NCBI GenBank assembly: GCA_950022295.1
Contig: OX465600.1
Location: 200,227,782 to 200,291,781, forward strand
DNA from: Bromus sterilis
Lineage: Eukaryota > Streptophyta > Magnoliopsida > Poales > Poaceae
DNA length: 64,000 nucleotides
Reading direction: 5' to 3'
Within the stretch, counting starts at the first letter, position 1; each line of letters begins with the position of its first letter. Position numbers and translations under genes: made by a program. Of the stretch, positions 22,294 through 34,272 are shown one piece after another. Below the pieces are notes generated by a model that worked only from the letters and a program-made list of their open reading frames with translations, was not told where the DNA came from and searched no databases.

Positions 22294-24656
22294 GCTGACG
22301 CATTAAAGCTTTTCTATTTATCAGAAATTCCAAAAAATACCTAAAACTTCAATAAATCATAGCAAATTAACCATATCTCCAAATTAAACATATAATATAT
22401 GGAAAATTATGAGAAAAATGCACGGATTTTGAATATGTACATTGTCTCCATGTTTGAACATTTTAAAATGGGGTAACAGTAGCAAATGTGCATATGAACC
22501 CTTTGAAATTCATACATGGAGTTTGAATTGCAATTTCTTTTGCAATGCACTTCATTTTAATGGAATGAACAACACATCAGCACCCCTTTACATCATATTC
22601 CACCACTTGATCATGTTTTTGTGCATTTTACATGTATTGACTGTTACCTTCCGCTTTGTTTGCTATCGAACATAAGTGGAACCGGAGGTCATTCCTGAAG
22701 GAGAAGACTGTCAGTACGATCTGCATCAGCAAAGCAAGCAAAACCCATTGATCATGTCAATAAAAACCCATTTCCCTCTCTTTGTCGCTTATGCATGTTT
22801 AGGATGTAACCATGACACGTTTCTATCGCATAGTTCAACCCATTCCTTTGCATGACCTATCATTTTGTCACAGTAGTAAGCAAACCACAATCCTAGCAGA
22901 TTTAGGAGTTGATTGTTGATCATGTGGCCCCTACAACTGTTACAGCTTATTGCATGTTTAGAATGACACAAAGTTGTTAATGTTATGTGAGTCGGGATGG
23001 TAGTGATCATGATGATGAAGTTGGAAATGTGTTGGTGAATTTGACCTAAACAAGGTGAATGATGAGAGGCTGTGTAGGAGTACACAATGAGTTGTGTCAT
23101 TGAACACTGCCTTAAGTCTGAGTTCTTGTGTGGTGATCCAAGACAAAGAGTACAACCACACATTGGGATCACTGACCCCTCACAACCAATTAACTCATCC
23201 CATGTCAATGTACAGATGTCGCAGTAGTTTGTAGTTCTGGTAGGTTTGTGGAACGACCTGCAAAGTGAGAGAACGACTCAACAGAGACCGCCTTGGGGCC
23301 TTGCACACATCGTCTGTGTCTGCATCGGTAAACTGGTCGAGTTCACGATTGCGGAAACCAACCCAGATAGGCGGCTTTCATGGACTAGACCGGTGGTGTG
23401 AGTTAAGTGTGGTGGTGAGCATCCTCGCCGGCACCCCTTGAATGGTGAAGAGACCTGGCGGTAAGTGATGGTCATGTGTGTGTAGTAGTTCACCCCTGGA
23501 GGGTTAATAAACTATTCGAATAGCCGCGTCCGCGGTAATGGACTACTTGGTTATCTGTGTTTGATTATTAGACAACTTCAACGGTTACTCTAAGACTTTC
23601 CAAGATAAGTGTGAGTGCTATGGTTTGCTTTCTCGTGGGAAGTTGAGGAAGGATCCATAGTGGTGTATTAATTGGGAGACTTGGATAGATGGACTCGAGT
23701 ACGCTTCTTACCTCATTCTGGTATTCGTAGCACACGATTAGCCAAGTCAAAGCTGGCACTTATGCATTACAACCCCACCTCCCTTTGCCTTGATTCTTGA
23801 GCATGAGTAGTATATTTCTGATGTAAGTCTTGCTGAGTATGACTTTGTACTCACGTTTGCTTATTTATGTTTTTAGATGAACCCAGTGACCCCGATGGTG
23901 GCTTCTTCCTGGAGCTCGATGTTGATTAAGCTAGTGTAGTCCGAGACAGCAGTCTGGTCCCTCGTGGAAGGGCATGTATATTGAATAAGGCTTCTCTAAT
24001 CCATTTGTTAAACTTGTATGTACTCAGACCTAAGTTTCTTCCGTAGTTTGATGTAATGTTGGATCATAATCATGTGATCTCTTCGCTTACTCTATATGTA
24101 AGTCAATAAATATGTATACTTTGTAGAGTTCATGTGATGAGTACCTGCTGTTTACAATGGACATGTATGCTGCGTGTATGGTTATAACGTGCATGTCTTA
24201 GTGTGGGGTTCGATAGCTTAGTTGTGCTCTCACCGCTGGTCTTTTTTACAGCCAGGTGGCTCTGATTTGTGCGAAGCTTGGAGCATCGTGATGCGATTGC
24301 ACATAACCCCGTTACGTGGCCGACTTTGTTGTACGATCGAGCCCGCCCGAGACCTCGACTAAGTGATCGAGCCGGAGTTGTTTATGTAAATGTTATAGTT
24401 CAACTGACAATATGGCTGAGGAAACTTGTCTATGAGTATGGGATTTCACCACCCATATGCATTTAGACTTGTGAGCGGATGATGAGGACCCATTTCATTT
24501 GATCATCCGTGCTTGAATGGGATGCCCCTCACGTTCGATCTTTCCGAGAGTGTCTTGTACTTGGCCTTGTCATCTTAACTAAGTTGATATGGCTCTCGGC
24601 TTTCCATATGATTGAATTGTGGCTAGAATTACATAAACATATTCCGGGTCCTGACA
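22294..24656 (+). repeat. R2 LTR, right part
   Basis: The first five bases are the R3 target duplication. The rest continues R2 (AT-rich 22300-24650) and ends CCTGACA. I see no gene; the open frames are short and scattered on both strands. Confidence 0.7.
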
Positions 24657-24661
24657 TGAGA

Positions 24662-24908
24662 CCTCCACCGCACTCCCCTGCATCCCCTCGTGCTTCCCCA
24701 GCTCTCCGCTTTCCGGATTGCTGCCGGAATCAGCCGCTCCGTCGATCCCGGTAAGGTCTCGTGACCCTGCGCCGCCGAGAGGACCCTGGCATCATCGTTA
24801 GAGGGACACCAGTCGAGCCACAGGTACGGGGAGAACCGTCGTGGTCCTCCCGTTCCATTCCCGGAGTCGCCTCCCCCAGCCGAGCCCTCCTCGCCGGGGG
24901 ATCACCGC
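24662..24908. mobile_element. H remnant, middle piece
   Basis: A GC-rich stretch between R2 and R4. The last five bases, ACCGC (24904-24908), pair with GCCGC at 42324-42328 as the R4 target duplication with one mismatch. Removing R4 gives a continuous GC-rich sequence. Confidence 0.45.
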
Positions 24909-25550
24909 TGTCGGGGATATAATCCTGACAATAGAGAGGGGGTATGGAAGGAGCTAAATGAATTTGTATGTAGAGTGGTTCACGTAGGGGAAATTATACA
25001 GGTTAGGCCTCTCCGTAGAGATAAAAACCTTAGTCCTTTCCCAGACTGACTGGGGTGTTCTTTGCTTAAAGGTTGAGAAGAATGTTGTTGCGCGTGCCCG
25101 TACAGGAGGAGGGGGGAAGGACTATATAGAGTGCGCCTCCGCCCCTCAATGCCTCAGAATAATGGGTCTTTAATTACAGGTTTAAATGCGTACTGAATAC
25201 AAGAAATGGTCTACTCATTACTTCTAATAAAGGAGGAGGAACGCCCGCGGTCTTGAATGCTTCCCGTCCGTTGCATTCTTATCTTCCGAGTAACCAATAG
25301 GCCGTCGTTCATCCTCTCTGAGTAATGAACCACTCGGATCTTGTTTTCTCTCCGAGTGGCCAACTACTCAGAGGTGGTTTCTGTCTTCACCGAGTAATAT
25401 GTTATTCGGGGATATATTGGGAGTTGAGATAAAGCGTATGTATTCCATACTGACGTTACTTATTTTGTTAGGTGTGTTGGAAACCCGAGGGCTTGAGGGT
25501 ACCCCTTGGTTTCCTTTTCCTTGGGGTATACCTTTGGTATGATCACGGCA
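24909..25550 (-). repeat. R4 3' LTR (642 bp)
   Basis: On the plus strand it starts TGTCGGGG and ends ATCACGGCA, where the other LTR has ATCACGACA. The minus-strand TATA is at 25121-25129. Like R3 it has ACTCGG/CCGAGT repeats (about 25270-25400). Confidence 0.88.
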
Positions 25551-25575
25551 GTAGCCTCCAAGCTCTTTCGGGTGC
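25551..25575 (-). other. R4 polypurine tract
   Basis: The minus strand reads AGAGCTTGGAGGCTAC directly before the LTR. It is the counterpart of AGCGCTTGGGGGCTAC in R3. Confidence 0.75.
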
Positions 25576-26387
25576 TTGCGATTGGGTTAGTTGATCTTTG
25601 CCAAGTTTTCATGAGGTATGCGAAGATTAAACCCAATAAGAGGCCCGAAAGAGGTTTATTGGTATTTGGACTTTTCCCTCGATCGTGGGTTGGGAAGGTT
25701 AAAGGAAAAATCTGGCGACACTCTAGCGTCTCTCGAAAGAGGTGGACTAAGGCCTCGGAAGGCATGTCTTGAAGTAAAAGGCCTTAAACTTCATATAAAC
25801 CAGATTTGTAAAGTTCAATATCCTAAGGCGTCGAAATGATCCCTAGGCCATACCACATGGGATATTGATTCTTTACCCCCTGCGCCGAGTCATACTAGAG
25901 AACCAACTACTTGGATTCTCACTTGAGTAGTTGGTGAGTGCAAGATTTTCCGTTCGCGATGAGCTTTAGGGACGTGGTTGCTAGCATCAAGTGGTTTTCC
26001 CTGTTGTTGTTCCGGGTGACATCTTACTCGGTCGCCTTGAGAGCTCAGTGATTACTTCCGAATGATGACTTACTCGGGGAGTATTGTCAGTTGACATGGT
26101 GTTCCATGCCTTCCGAGTAGTTTGGGAGGTCTCAAGCTTTGAATCGCCATCTAATTCGGTTTTAAAGAAAAAAGATCTTGTCTTGTCAGAGAATCTTTTC
26201 GTCAAGGCAAGTAGGCGCACTGTCAGGCCTGTCTCCTCGATTCCCGCGACGGTCTTATAGGATAATAATTAACTACCAGTGGGAAATAGGGAGAGATTAT
26301 GGGGAAGTGGGGCGGTTTTATGGGGAAGGCAACCGGGACACCCGTAATGGGGCGCGAATCGGACGCGTGGCGGTTGCCATCCCAAGC
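25576..26387. other. R4 upstream region of antisense gene, non-coding
   Basis: Homologous to 20831-21659 in R3. It has ACTCGG-type hexamers near 26025-26130. I see no coding capacity. Confidence 0.55.
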
Positions 26388-26393
26388 TATAAA
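26388..26393 (+). promoter_or_regulatory. TATA box of the R4 antisense gene
   Basis: CTATAAAAC lies about 200 bases upstream of the ATG at 26588. A CT microsatellite at about 26457-26489 would fall in the 5' leader, a common feature of plant leaders. R3 has the TATA at the same distance but lacks the long CT run. Confidence 0.6.
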
Positions 26394-26456
26394 ACCAGTC
26401 CCTCCTGCGGCTTGAAACGGATCCACGGCCTCTTCCTCTCGCACATATGCTCTCGT

Positions 26457-26488
<32 letters not shown>

Positions 26489-26587
26489 CCGTGCTCTTGC
26501 TTCCGCCGCCGAGGAGTTCTCACCGGCCGCTCGTGCTTCACCCTGGGAGGCCGTCACTCGCGCTGTTCCTTCGCCGCCGTCGAGACC

Positions 26588-29500
26588 ATGTCTGCGGTGG
26601 AGTCGCTCCCGTCGATCGTGACGAAGGATGTGCTGCTGGGGTATCAGGACGGCGGTCTGGTCCCCGTGAGGGTTTACGCCTTCCCGCGATTGGAGAAGAC
26701 GAGCCCTTCCGCGGACGGTGAGCGGGTTATACTCCTTTCACACGTGGATCGCGGGTTTTCTCTTCCCCCGCATCCCTTTTTCTTGGATTTCTTGGCTTTT
26801 ACGGGTGCTCAACTGCATCATATCGTCCCTAATGCGATCACCCTCCTTTCTAGCTTATTCACCCTCTGTGAGGGCTATTTGGGCATGGAGCCCATGTGGC
26901 ATCTTTTCCGTACCATATACGCCATTAAACCTCAGAAGGCGAAGAAATCCAGAGAGGGTGGTGGTGTGGAGTTCAACCTTCTATGCGGCGGTTTGTTCTT
27001 GGCTAGGAAGCAGGGGGTTTAGTATTTCTATTCCAATCTGCCAGATTCTGTCAAGAATTGGCAGAATAGTTGGTTTTATTGCAAGGTGGTCGAGGAACCG
27101 GGAGTACGTACACTGCCTCCTTACTCGAACGTGAGGCTCACTTATTCCCAAGGCTGGAATCCCCGACTCACCAACGCCGATAAGGAGCAGGTGCTCCCCA
27201 TGATGAGTGAGGTCATTAGGTTGAAGAAGAACGACTTGGACGCCATGGACCTGATACCCACTTTTGTGTTTCGGAAGATTCAACCTCTCCAAGCCAGGGC
27301 TCAGGGGATGTGGGCGTACTCTGGGTTGTAGGATGACACCCGTTACAGCAACACCGGGATGCCCCTGGATGAATTTGAGCTCCATATGAAGATAATTACC
27401 AGCGTGACCTAGGGTCTGCAGCCGACTGGCCTAGTAAAACCTCTCAGCAGCGAGAATCCTCCAACCTTGGTATGCCATCTTGTATCATATGTATCTTGGG
27501 ATGTACTTCGCTTGTTTGTTTCTAACTCAGACCCCCTTTTTTTGTTAGGATTTTCCCAGTTCCATTCTCATATTCCTCTGGCTCTGCAACATCCTGCGGA
27601 GGAGGATGAAGACAGTACTGCTGGCACAGGGGTCGGAGTTGAGGTGGGGGAGGAGCTGGAGTCCAAGGTGGCTCGGGTTCAGGTGGCGTCCGAGCAGCGC
27701 TCGAAGAATAACCAGGACCTTGAGTCGGTGCGGGAAGGCCTTACTCGGACTCGTAAGAGGGCCCATACTCCGAGTGGTGATGAGGGCGGAGGAAAAATTC
27801 CATCCTTGGGCCTCAGCTCTGGGAAAGTTGCACCCATGAAGAAGAAGAAGCTTGTTACGCTTGGTTGCAGGGAGGCTAACCCCTCGGAGGGTTCCGCTGT
27901 CGAGAAGGCCAAGGGGGCTGGAGCTGGTTCGGCCAAAGTTGCTCCCCCGAGGCGTACTTTGAAGACTGTTCACAAGTAATGCCGTTAGTTCTTTATGACT
28001 TGGTGCTTCATTGATTTATCAGACTTTTTTCTTGACTGTTCCGTTTTGCAGTGTTCGTCCGAGTGGTTCTGAGTCACTGCCCGGGGTTGAGAATCCGGGT
28101 ACCGAAATTTTCGAGGATGTCAGCACCTGCGGGGTGACTGACTTTCCTGTCATGGACACTATTCTAGAGGATGCTGCAGCTGTTGGTGAGACTTCCTTGC
28201 TACGTCTGTTGGTGCTCTTACTACTGTCGTCTTTTTGTTTTTGACTGTTTGTTGTGTCTCCACAGATATGGATGTTGATTCCTCTGCTGGTCCGACTCCG
28301 ATTGTAACTGAGTCGGCTGTCGCTGGGGTCGATCCTCCTGAGGTGATTATCCCTGGGGGAGTGGTATCGTCTTGGTCCGGTCACCCTGCTGCCAGTGGTC
28401 TTCCTGCCTCTTCTGCTACGCCTGAGGCTCCTGCCGAGAAGGCTGTTAAGGAGACTCCTGCCTCCCCAGCTACTGCTCAAGGGGATGGGCCTGCTCCCTC
28501 GGTGTCAATTACGGTCAGTGCCCCGGTGGAGAGCGCCATCATTGGTGGCCTAAAGGAGTCCTTGGTGAAGGCGACTCAGTTTGAGCTGCGCCTGCGCGAG
28601 CTGGCTTCCGAGGCCGACTTGGTGAAGTCCAACATGCACGTAAGTACTTATGTAAGTTTTCTACCCAGTAGGTGTCGGAGTGAATTTTTTGGCCGAATTA
28701 TTGTGAGTCTTCGAGTTTGAAACTTCCGCTGGGGGCACTTCTTAGTGTACCCAGTGGGTGTAGCCCCCATGGCTCCGAGTAACTTCTTGAAGTTATTTGG
28801 AGTCTTTTGATAGAAGGTTTTTTTTTGATGAACTTCCAATGGGAGCCCTTCTTATTGCACCCACTGGGTGTAGCCCCCAAGGCTCTGAGTAACTTCTTGA
28901 AGTTATTCGGAGTCTTTGATAGGAGGTTTTTGTTTTGATGAACTTCCAGTGGGAGCACTTCTTAGTGCACCCACTGGGTGTAGCCCCTAAGGCTCCGAGT
29001 AACTTCTTGAAGTTATTCAGAGTCTTTGATATGAGGGTTTTTTTATAATATGGTATTTATTTTCTCTTCGTAGGAGGCTTGCAATCTTGGTTCGGCCTTT
29101 GTGAAGTTGCAAGAGGAAAACGCAGCTGCGAAGAGTGCGTACGACCCACTGCTTGAAGAGCATAACAAACTGAAGAAACAGCACGCCGAGCACAATGGTG
29201 AGAAATCCCGATATAAACATCTTTGGCGCCCCAGCGTTGGTATCCTCCTATTGATCCGGTTAATATGCTCTGTTTTTTGGTACACTGTTGCAGAAGCGGC
29301 CAAGTAGGATTTTGATGCAAAGTTCAAAGAGAGCGATGATTTTGTGGCGAAAATGAAGAAAGCGATAGGCCAAGCCGAGAAGCGGGCAGAGGAGAAGAAG
29401 GCTTTAGAGACAAGTCTGCACTACTACAAGAAGGCGGTGAAGGAGAACGTGGCTTGCATCGCGAAGCTGGAGTCTGACTTGGAGAAGTTGTTCGAGCTGC

Positions 29501-30208
29501 GTACTAAGGATGAAGAGAAACACAAAGCCAAGCTGGAGGCTACTCGGAAGGCGGTGAGGGCAGCGGAGGAATACTGTGCTGGGCGGTTCGCTATCTTCAG
29601 AGAGACTCTATCTGGTGAGTGGTGGGATTCGCTTGTGAAGGATGAATGGTTTAATGCCTCTCTGTCATATACTCATCTTTCTCGTTGGTGCAGCGTATGG
29701 GACCGACCCGGAAGCCGAGCAAGCCCGAATGGATGAATTTTCCGAGATGATGAACAGGGACAACTACACGTTGGTGACCACGGAATTTGCTTTAGCTTGG
29801 GGTCTGTTAACCATGAGTTGTGCCAAGGCAAAGAAATTTGCTGAAGAGGTCATGGGCGCTACTCTATCCTTGAAGAGCAGGTTGTCTCATGGCGAGGGAA
29901 GTAGAGTGAAGCTGGACACTGCTGTGCCCATCCTGCAGGAGGCCCCTCAGCAGTTGGCACGCTGGAAACGTTCTACGGCACGGAGCGGTCCGAACTATGC
30001 ACTGGCTCTGACCAAAGCACATTTTCCGGAGCGAGTCCATAATCTTGAGCGGGTTGGTGGTGGTGATCCTAAAGAGGGTCAGAGCTGCACCACCTTCCTT
30101 TGTCGATATGCCGAGACTGCCAGCAGGATTGCATTGATGACTGACCTGGACTTCTTCGTGGAGTCGACTAGCGTAACAAGCGAGTCAGACAAAGCAGGCG
30201 AGGAATGA
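26588..30208 (+). pseudogene. R4 antisense gene, seven exons, PF04195-like plus coiled coil
   Basis: Exons: 26588-27469, 27560-27975, 28052-28185, 28266-28639, 29074-29197, 29294-29614, 29694-30208. All introns are GT-AG. Exon lengths are 882, 416, 134, 374, 124, 321 and 515, against 879, 416, 134, 350, 124, 321 and 515 in R3. The only differences are 3 and 24 nt, both multiples of three. Introns 1-3, 5 and 6 are 76-96 bp; intron 4 is 434 bp and holds a tandem array. The frame would give about 921 residues. In-frame stops lie at about 27020, 27329 and 27409 (exon 1) and 29305 (exon 6), all at positions different from those in R3. Domain order matches R3. Function is unknown; a role in retrotransposition or host interaction would be speculation. 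Confidence 0.82.
28720..29060 (-). repeat. 112-113 bp tandem array in intron 4 of the R4 antisense gene
   Basis: Three units are anchored by AGCCCCCAAGGCTC near 28760, 28873 and 28985. The minus strand reads CCTTGGGGGCTACAC, matching the R3 intron array. The array stays within the intron in both elements, although copy number differs (3 against 5). Confidence 0.85.
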
Positions 30209-30429
30209 GCGAGCTCGGTTGGATTGGAGCATCTCAAAAACAATTCTTTTATGTTTCCCTAGGAATACCGAGTGGTTCTGTAATGACTATCGCTATTTGA
30301 TGTTGTTACTTGGGTACTAGGCATGCCTTTGTTTTAGTGTTATCTATGTATGATTTTTAAGTGGTTGTCCAAGGAACTCATCGTCTGTTTCCTAGTGGGG
30401 AATAGGTTAATACTTCCTAGCAGTTGATA

Positions 30430-31425
30430 AAAATTTCTAAGTTCTCGTCCGAGCTGCGCACAGCTCGGATGAAAACCTGATTTTATAACATTAAGCAGCC
30501 CCCAAGTCACCTGAGACCTTGTGAGTGCTTAGAATTTTTTTTCATTGATGATCTTGTGAACAAGATCCTCAATGCAGATGATGTTGTGCTCTCTCAAACC
30601 TCTTGGGTTTTGGTGGGCACTTATAAATAATTTCTAAGTTCTCGTCCGAGCTGCGCACAGCTCGGATGAAAACCTGATTTTATAACATTACGCAGGCCCC
30701 AAGTCTCCTGAGACTTGGTGAGTGCTTAGAAATTTTTTCCATTGATGATCTTGTGAACAAGATCCTCAATGCAGATGATGTTGTGCTCTCTCAAACCTCT
30801 TGGGTTTTCGTGGGCACTAAGAAAGAATTTCTAAGTTCTCGTCCGAGCTACGCACCGCTCGGATAAAAACCTCAGTTTATAACATTAAGCAGCCCCCAAG
30901 TCTCATGAGACTTGGTGAGTTCTTAGAATTTTTTTCCATTGATGATCTTGTGAACAAGATCCTCAATGCAAATGATGTTGTGCTCTCTCAAACCTCTTGG
31001 GTTTTGATGAGCACTTAGAAAGAAATTCTAACTTCTCGTCCGAGCTGCGCACAACTCGGATGAAAACCTGATTTTATAACATTAAGCAGCCCCCAAGTCT
31101 CCTAATACTTGGTGAGTGCTTAGATTTTTTTCCATTGATGATCTTGTGAACAAGATCCTCAATGCAGATGATGTTGTGTTCTCTCGAATCTCTTGGGTTT
31201 TGATGACCACTTAGAAAGAAATTCTAATTTCTCGTCTGAGCTGCGCACAAGGCGGATGAAAACCTTATTTTATAACATTAAGCAGCCCCCACGTCTCCTG
31301 AGACTTGGTGAGTGCGTAGAAATTTTTTCCATTGATGATCTTGTGAACCAGATCCTCAATGCAGATGATGTTGTGCTCTCTCGAACCTCTTGGGTTTTGA
31401 TGAGCACTTAGAAAGAAATTCTACA
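30430..31425 (-). repeat. R4 tandem array, about 197 bp unit, 5 copies
   Basis: CTCGTCCGAG or a variant recurs at about 30444, 30641, 30838, 31035 and 31231. Units share both hairpins with the R3 array: CCGAGCTGCG...CAGCTCGG and GATCTTGT-GA-ACAAGATC. R3 has CT instead of GA in the second loop. The minus strand carries ACTTGGGGGCTGCTT. The array lies between the antisense gene stop (30208) and the pol stop (31488). Confidence 0.9.
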
Positions 31426-31487
31426 AAGATTGGGCAAGACACGCTGTTTGTGCTGAGCAGTACTTTATTCAAGTCTTACAAACATGC

Positions 31488-34272
31488 TCATGCGTAGAAA
31501 CGTCGCAACAACTGGGCGTTCCATGCATGAGGCTCCTCTATATTATTATTTACATCATACAAGTGATAAGCCCCATTACGCAGTACCCTGGAGATGACAT
31601 ATGGTCCTTCCCATGGGGGAGCTAATTTGTGATCTGAAGTTTGCTTGATTCGCAATACCATGTCACCTTCTTGGAACGAGCGAGCTCGGACATGTCGGTC
31701 GTGATATCGGCGAAGGTCTTGCTGATAAAATGCCGAGCGGGTAAGAGCTAGGTTCCGCTCCTCTTCCAAGAGATCGACACCATCTTGTCGTGCAGCTTCG
31801 GCTTCTGCTTCAGTGTACTGGCTTAAATGGGGGGCGTTGTGCTTAATATCACTCGGGGAACTGCTTCTGACCCATAAACGAGGAAGAAAGGGGTTGACCG
31901 AGTGTATCGATGGGGAGTTGTTCGCACTCCCCATAAGACCGAAGGAAGTTCATCGACCCAGGCGCCAGCTGCTTCCTTCAATTCTGGAAGGAGACGGGGT
32001 TTGATTCCCTTGAGTATTAACCCATTTGCTCGCTCGACCTAGCCATTGGATTGTGGGTGTGCAACTGAGGCGAAATTGACCTGTATGCCCTTGCTCCAAT
32101 AGAATTTCTTGAATTCGGCCGAGTTGAAATTGGACCCATTATCGGTGATGATGTCGTGTGGCACGCCAAAACGATGTATAATGCTTTGCATAAAGCTGAC
32201 TGCTGTGGCAGAGTCGAGGGTTTTGATGGGTTTTGCCTCGATCCACTTGGTGAACTTGTCCACTTCGACTAAGATGTGGGTGAAACTATATTTGCCTGTT
32301 CTCAGTGGTCCCATCATGTCCAATCCCCATACTGCAAATGGCCAGGCTAGAGGGATTGTCTTCAGCTCGGAGGCCGGTTTGTGTGGTTGATTGGCATAAA
32401 ACTGACATCCTTCGCAATGATCTACAATGTACCGAGCATCGCTGAGGGCTTGAGGCCAGAATAAACCAGCTCGAAAAGATTTTTCCACCAGTGTCCGACT
32501 GGAAGCGTGGTGGCCACAGTCGCCCGCATGGATGTCTTGCAGGATACAACGGCCCTCGTCCTCGAAGATGCATCTCTGGGGGAGCTGGGTGATGTTGTTT
32601 ATGTACAACTCTCCATTGATTACCGAGTAAGACTTCGATTTGCGGACAACTTGCTCAGCTTCTATCTCGTCATCTGGGAACTCTTGTTTTTGCAGGTAAG
32701 CTAAGATTGGGAGTGTCCACTCGGGGGGAATGAACTCCACATCAAATACCATGTGGACTACTGCAGGTATATATTCCCTGTTGGGTATGTTTTTGTCAGG
32801 CATCATGTCTGGATTGGCCTCCAGAAAAGGATCCTCCTTGATTGTTGGGGAGTGCAAGTGCTCCAAATAAATTCCAGGTGGGATCTGACTCCGAGTAGAG
32901 CCCAACTTGGCTAGGTCGTCTGCTGCCTGATTTTGAACCCTTGGGATGTGATGGAGTTCTAACATATCAAATTTTTTCTCCAATTTTCTCACTGCTACGC
33001 AGTAAGTTGTCATACTTAGACTTGGAATGTCCCATTCCTTCATTACTTGGTTTATCACCAGGTCTGGATCTCCGAATATCATGAGCCTCCTAATTCCGAG
33101 TGAAATGGCCATTCTCAGGCCGTACAAAAGGGCTTCATACTCGGGCTCGTTATTTGTTGCTGGGACATGTATTTGGAGGATGTATCTCATCTCGTCCTTC
33201 CTTGGTGAAACTAGTACCACCCCTGCCCCTGCTCCATTCAGCATCTTGGATCCATCAAAAAACATTGTCCAATGCTCTGGTGTTGGCTGTGGAGGATTTT
33301 GGACTTCAATCCACACGGCCAAGAAATCTACCAATGCCTGCGACTTGATTGCTTTTTTGGGTTGGTAATGGAGGTATAGGGCAACAAATCCAAACTCCAT
33401 TTTGCAATTCTTCCCATTGAGTATCTGTTGTTCATGATCTCTGCCAGAGGAGCTTCGGATACCACTGTGATAGAGTGATCTTGGAAATAATGTGCAAGCT
33501 TCTGTGATGCCAAGTAAATTCCCATTGCCAGCTTCTGATAGTGGGGATATCTCTGCTTGGCTGGTGTGAGGACCTCGGAGACGAAGTACACCGGTCTTTG
33601 TACATTTTGTGACTTTCCTTCTTCTTCGCTTTCCAAAACTATAGATATACTGACAACTCGGCTTGTGGCTGCAATGTACAACAAAAGCGGTTCTTTTTCT
33701 TGAGGTGCTGCAAGGACTGGCCGAGTTGACAGTTGCTTATTTAGTTCTTCAAATGATATTTGAGCCTCTTTAGTCCAAACGAAATTTGGCAATTTTTTCA
33801 TCAGCTGGTAAAGAGGTATGGCTTTCTCTCCCAGTCTGGAAATAAATTGACTGAGTGCTGCGAGACAGCCTGTTAGTTTCTGGACATCTCAGAGCTGCTT
33901 GGGTGGCTTCATATTTTGGATTGCTGTGATTTTTCCGGGTTAGCTTCTATCCCACGCTCGGAGACCATAAATCCGAGTAGCTTCCCGACTGGCACACCAA
34001 AAACACACTTCTCAGGGTTAAGCTTGATACTGTAGGCTCGGAGGCTCTGAAAAGTTTCATCTTAGTCGGCTAGCAAACTGCTTCCTTTAACCGACTTGAT
34101 CACAATATCATCCACGTAGACATCAACATCTCTGCCAATTTTCTAGATCAGGCAGTTCTGCGTCATGTGTTGGTACGTGGCTCCTGTATTTTTGAGCCCG
34201 AATGGCATCGTGACATAACAAAAACATCTGAATGGGTTTATGAATGCTGTTTTAAGCTCATCTCTTTCATAT
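31488..34272 (-). pseudogene. pol: R4 RT (3' half), RNase H and integrase
   Basis: RT is cut at 34272 just after the region of the first catalytic motif. YVDDIVI is at 34098-34118. A frameshift sits near 33380. RNase H keeps MFFDGSKM, the Glu of EYEALLYG and IFGDPDLV. From 33400 to 32039 one frame of 453 codons runs through RNase H into integrase. HAGDCGHH and CEGC form the zinc-binding part; GLDMMGP and ITDNGSN supply the two catalytic Asp. One in-frame TAG near 32040 falls just before the VERAN motif with the catalytic Glu. A frameshift near 31860 follows. This is the best preserved pol in the window and served to assign the frames of R3. Confidence 0.88.

Larger units (their letters stand above)
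6586..24656 (+). mobile_element. R2: 3.9 kb solo LTR, split by R3
   Basis: The pieces 6586-8127 and 22299-24656 join into one LTR starting TGTCACAACCC and ending GGTCCTGACA. Flanking 5 bp sequences are TTAGA (6581-6585) and TGAGA (24657-24661), a duplication with one mismatch. There is no primer site or internal domain, so this is a solo LTR left by LTR-LTR recombination. Length without R3 is about 3.9 kb. Plus orientation is assumed from the TGTCACAACCC end. Confidence 0.75.

Noticed and set aside
22442..24754. Small frames in the right half of R2
   Set aside because: Short, scattered on both strands and within an LTR.
27470..27549. Acceptor at 27548 for exon 2 of the R4 antisense gene
   Set aside because: It would shift the frame. 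The AG at 27559 keeps phase and matches the R3 acceptor, which has a long pyrimidine tract.
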